In this document: positions 59,740 to 64,000 of the stretch, piece after piece
Layout of the letters: the number at the start of each line of letters is the position of its first letter
How positions within the stretch are numbered: position 1 is the stretch's first letter
Source of the DNA: Welwitschia mirabilis
Lineage: Eukaryota > Gnetophyta > Gnetopsida > Welwitschiales
Reading direction: 5' to 3'
Length of the DNA stretch: 64,000 nucleotides
Assembly: GCA_051453625.1 (NCBI GenBank)
Contig: JBOZIK010000001.1
Span: forward strand, 111,419,113 to 111,483,112
The notes under the pieces: generated by a model
What the model was told of the DNA's origin: nothing
Seen by the model: only the letters and a program-made list of their open reading frames with translations
The model's database searches: none
Position numbers and translations under genes: made by a program

Positions 59740-61600
59740 ATGAATAGTGATAAAAGAACCCTTTGAGAAATATTATATGAAAGAAGAAGAAACTTGAGAT
59801 TTTTTGAAGATAATGATAAAAGACCACTTCAAGAAATTTTTGCAAAAATAATAATAAAATTGAGAATTTTTAAAGATAACAATAAAAGATCACTTTAAGA
59901 AATTTTTACAGAAAGAGGATGGATAATACCAAATGATGTTGAGACTAGTAATTGGGTTTCTTCCTCTTTTCAACTTACCTTTTTTTTTAAACTCTTCTTT
60001 TTAGGCTACATGTATAAATAACAATAAGTATTTTCAACATTTTAGGGATTTCATCTCATTCATAAAAACATCCTACAATAATTTTAGGAAATTCCAATCA
60101 CCTTCCATAAATTATTTTCCATCTTCCATGAATTACAATGAAAAAGAAGATTCACTTTATGAGTCCATGATTGAAGAAATAAATAAGATGTAAGAAATGA
60201 AGAAAATACAAGAAAATCAAATCAAAAACCTAGAAAATCTAATTGTAATCCTTTAATAAACTATATTACAAAGTCAACTATCTCAATATTATTTTACAAC
60301 ACAACATTCTCAAACCTATCCTACTCTTTCTACTACATCCCATCTTGAGAAAAATGAGAAGAACTTAGAAACAAGTATCAAAAATTATTTTTTAAAATAG
60401 AAAATTATATTTTGAATCAAATTAATAATCTCACTTATTAGGAGATAGCTAAAATAAGAATAATAGTAACTAAACTCAATTCTCCAATAATAAGGACAAG
60501 GATGATTATTTATCAAATGATGAGACTGAGATACTAGATTATATCTTTAGCATTCATATACTATTAGAAAATCCAAATGGCATAAAGAAATCATTTCATG
60601 AAGAATATAAATTTTTTTAATCCATGATAAAAATAATAATCACATTTTTATTTATGACCTTTTTGGTGAATCTAATAATTAGAAGAATAATATCATGTAA
60701 TAACATGATGAAGAAAAGAAGGATAAGGAAGAAGATAATGAGTACATTTCTCTTTATGATCTATTTGATAAGTCTAATAACTTGCAAAATAAGAGAAATA
60801 ATCAATAAAAAAATAAGAACATACTCAAAGACAATAATGAAAAAAGCAAAAAAAATAATTCAATAAGATACTGATGAAGACAACAATGAAGAAAATAAAC
60901 ATGATGAATGACCCATGGAGATTTATTCAAATATAATAGAGGATAGACTTGTTCATTCTAATGTAAATAAATAAGCCTAAATATGCTACCCATGTTTCTC
61001 CATCCTTCCACTTGTGCTTTCATGTAAAACTCTAAATAACATCCTTCCTTCTAATTCTACTTCCATGTTGCCTTATGATCTTGATAATTGTAACATTTCT
61101 CCATCTTTTCCATTTGAATCTTCACATAACTATTAAAACCACATTCCTTCCCTTGACTTTAATGAAACCCATAATTTTGAAGATTCTATTCCTAGTATCT
61201 TTTAATCTCTTCTTCTTAAAACTCCATATAATAGTCAAAGTAACATCCTTTCCTCTCCTACCAACATTTGCTTTACCTTGTATCTTTAATGATTACTCTT
61301 TGCAAAAGTATGATTTGGGATATCTTGGAAATTTCAATTAGGGAAAGCCTTACTTCCTTGATGAAAATCCATTTCTTGAGTTGGATCTTAAGGTTCTTAT
61401 TAATCTTACTAAATGCTTTAGAAATTCTTTAAAAACTTCTTAGATCCATTCTTTGAGTACTAACTTAAATGAATTATGTATGATAATCATGATTTACTTC
61501 AATTTAATAAGAGGTTTTTTTTAATGCTATTTATCACTTCTTCATCCCTTTTTTAGATTATAAAATTTATGCTATTAAGGTTTTATCCTTTTACTTTATT
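59740..61600 (+). pseudogene. ORF-X remnant, family-2 element G
   Basis: Starts MNSDKRT at 59740; the repeated LREIF-type blocks end in GWIIPNDVETSNWVSSSFQ (about 59920). A middle part has a heptad-like YESMIEEINKM stretch and QENQIKNLENLIVIL (about 60150-60250), resembling the end of the gag in element A. An Asn/Lys/Glu-rich part follows, then the C-terminal block at about 61260-61360 (LPCIFNDYSLQKYDLGYLG, then GKPYFLDENPFLELDLK) and FNKRFFFNAIYHFFIPFL near 61510. Order and spacing equal those in F-E and C-B. No pol motif lies between this and the 3' end of the window. The gag-like middle suggests ORF-X may be a rearranged gag derivative; this is inference. Confidence 0.6.
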
Positions 61601-63974
61601 TACCTCTAATTAATTAATCCTTATTTTTCTGCAAAAGTATAGTACCTAGGATCATATCCTTAGAAAAATAGATTTTTTTTTTAAAATAAAGTATTAGACT
61701 TGAATAAAACTTGTCTTCTTGACACTTTAATCTTATTTTGGTATTTCCTTCTTATTTTATGTTGATATGTTTCTGTTCTTGGCTTTTATTTTTTTATGTG
61801 TCATTCTTTGAATCTAGTTAGTTAGTTCTTTTGTACAATATCTAAGTACATTTTTTACATAACAAGTTAACCTCTAAATGGTTAGGTTCTTATTTTTTAG
61901 AAAAAGTACATTCTAATGAATTAATTAAAATCTCTAATCTAAACACTAGGAAAATTCAAAAAGTTAATGAATAAAGGTTAAAATTCTATGAGTCACCTAT
62001 CAATCAAATCTTGAGCATGATAGAAGCACTTATCCTATAATCCATCTTTGATGAGGAGGACTTTTATTCTACCATTATCTAATTATTCCTTAGTTGATTC
62101 CTTTGGTGGATGTCATGTTATCACTTAAACATCTTTTATCTCAATTATGTATTACTTTATAAACTTACCATAACTAGTAATCTTTTACTTAGACATTTCA
62201 AAGTAATAAGGTTGGATTCACCAAATATTAAGACATTTATATATCTATGAACTTCATTTTTAAGGAAGATGTCTTGATTCTTTTGTTCTCTCTTAATCGT
62301 ATGAATCTTTGGTTGTTTAGGTACGTCCTCCCCTATTTCTCATCTTATTACCTCACCTTTATCCTTAAGAGTACTTGGTCATGTAGGATTTATTTTAAAA
62401 AATAAAAATTTAAAAATATAATAAGATAAAATAAAAAAATAATAATGATCATGATCTTTTGTATTTGAGCTAAAAACATGGTCACCACGATGTCCTATCA
62501 CTCTGGGGTACATTTTCCTGAAGAGGATCTTTAGCAGTGTTAGTAGCTATGGGAAATCCACTAGGGAATCAGTTGGTTATGCCCTATATGTCATTACTCT
62601 TTTGATACTAGTTGCATACCTATTATCATGGTAATAATTATCACTTAGAGGCTATGGGATCATTGATATTCCTTGTATCATCAAAGGTTTTGCTTGTTTC
62701 CTAAACTTATTATGCATATAGTACTCCCACATGATCATTTTACCTTTTAATATTTTGGTGTATTTTGGGGTGTAAGGAAGTACATCCATCTTTAATTGGC
62801 TTTTAATCTTATGATTCATTAATTAAGAACATCAGATTTACTTAGCATCATCATAACCAATGCCTATTTGAATGGTACTTTATAAAGTTTTTACATCATG
62901 TCATACATCATTAATCAAGTATTTTATGCTTTCTACTAAGGTACTTCGTTAGGTTAGAATTTAGAGTAGGTAAACAATCATATTCATGTTTCTAGTTGTC
63001 CATTTTTACATTTTATTTTCCCTAGTCATTTTATTTGGTATTTTAAATTCATGTCCTTAATTTCTCATCATAATACTTAGGACTTCATTATTTAATAGTT
63101 TTCATATCGTTTTATTTCACTAGAAATTTTTATCTATGGGAGTTAACTTTTTTTTAGCACTTTGGAGATGACGTTCATTTATCTCATGATGTCATTTATC
63201 CCATATGTTTCTTTAAGCATATTTTTGAATATCCATACATTGACTCTTTTATTATGCCTTTTTTTATAATATTTCTTATCTTTTATCTATTTTTTTGACT
63301 TCATGATAATTTTTTAAGGCCTTACTATTACTATTAACTTCACCTTCTACCAATCTTTCTTAAAGACATGTCATATACCTGGTCATCCAGATGATAGAAG
63401 TGGACAATAATTAAAATGAATTGTTATCTTTTTCCCCCCTTATGTTAATGTGACACAAGCCATATTGATTCACATGTGAGGGGCAAGACATATGTTTAAG
63501 ATATTTTTGATCAAAAATCTTAATTATGGAATTCCTTTTTGAGCTTTCATGATATATATAGATATATAGATATATATAAATATATATATGTGATGTTCTA
63601 TTTTAGTTATGATGTTACATTTTTAGTGTGATATGCATTATGGGTATTGTTTAGTAAGATATGCACTAGATAGCAGGCTCTTAGTATGCACTTTCTAATT
63701 AAGGAGGAATGTTTTCCTTCGCTACCTCCACTTATGGGCTTTTATATAGACTTATCTAAGCACCATAAAGGGAGTGATGTTATAATTATTTTTGATATAT
63801 TTACCCCTTATTAATTCTATGTAAAACTCATTGATTAGTTTGTACACATTATTTTGAGTTATTTATGTTTTAATTATACATACATCATCATCTTTTTGAG
63901 TTATTATGATTATAACTTTTAATGACTTTTGTGTATGATACTTAATTTTTATTTTACTATGTGATAAATTTTTT
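61601..63974 (+). other. 3' UTR of element G
   Basis: Aligns in reverse orientation with 34988-38400. Examples are CATAGTACTCCCACATGATC (about 62718) and a TTAGAATTTAGAGTAGGTAAACAAT block (about 62955) against the complement of ATTGTGTACCCACCCTAAAT near 36290. A hairpin motif is at about 63380. A short (AT)n/TATATAGA tract is at 63551-63590. No ORF. Confidence 0.6.
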
Positions 63975-63987
63975 AAGTAAGGGGCTA
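63975..63987 (+). other. Likely polypurine tract; 3' LTR of G begins at window end
   Basis: AAGTAAGGGGCTA matches the AAGTGGGGGGCTA tract before LTR E. The following TGCAGATCATAA could be the first bases of the 3' LTR. Confidence 0.5.
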
Positions 63988-64000
63988 ATGCAGATCATAA

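Overview
This is a window of nuclear DNA from a seed plant, very AT-rich (about a quarter G+C in the lines I counted). It is made almost entirely of nested, mutated retrotransposons. The plant assignment rests on plant-type Ty1/copia and Ty3/gypsy gag genes, plant primer-binding sites (initiator-Met type in one family, TGGCRCCATTG type in another), LTRs of 1.1 to 3.9 kb, and L1-like LINEs with a 3' zf-RVT region. I cannot name the species. No ordinary host gene, rRNA, tRNA or CRISPR array is convincing. Most coding remnants carry stops and AT-ward changes. The exception is one short, more GC-rich ORF at 24.4-24.7 kb.

Layout. 1-4.4 kb: start of a minus-strand Tekay/Del-like Ty3/gypsy element (gag, PBS, 3.8-kb LTR) next to a copia gag remnant (4.5-5.0 kb). 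5.9-7.3 kb: a diverged ~0.9-kb tandem duplication with CA/TC microsatellites. 7.5-11.4 kb: a minus-strand gag-only LTR element of a second family ('family 2'). 12.3-18.4 kb: a copia gag split by a solo Tekay-like LTR with target-site duplication. 18.4-20.5 kb: a family-2-like LTR fragment and two minisatellites. 22.4-31.3 kb: at least three mutilated minus-strand LINE pieces plus the GC-richer ORF. 31.3-33.7 kb: a decayed ORF that may belong to a plant transposon-protein family.

33.7-56.1 kb: a chain of five same-orientation family-2 LTRs (B, C, D, E, F). They are separated by internal regions, an 18-copy 91-bp satellite that fills the whole space between LTR C and LTR D, and a second solo Tekay-like LTR with a perfect 5-bp target-site duplication. 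56.2-57.4 kb: a copia reverse transcriptase/RNase H remnant. 57.9-64.0 kb: a plus-strand family-2 element, whose 3' LTR seems to begin just before the window ends.

The most interesting content is family 2. Three copies share a long ORF ('ORF-X') with no reverse transcriptase, integrase or protease that I can see; a fourth copy carries only gag. Its LTRs and UTRs repeatedly carry a short hairpin motif built on TCATCTAGATGA. The family looks non-autonomous and presumably depended on enzymes from elsewhere. Eight N gaps interrupt the window; three are flanked by near-identical duplicated sequence, which points to unmerged contig ends.
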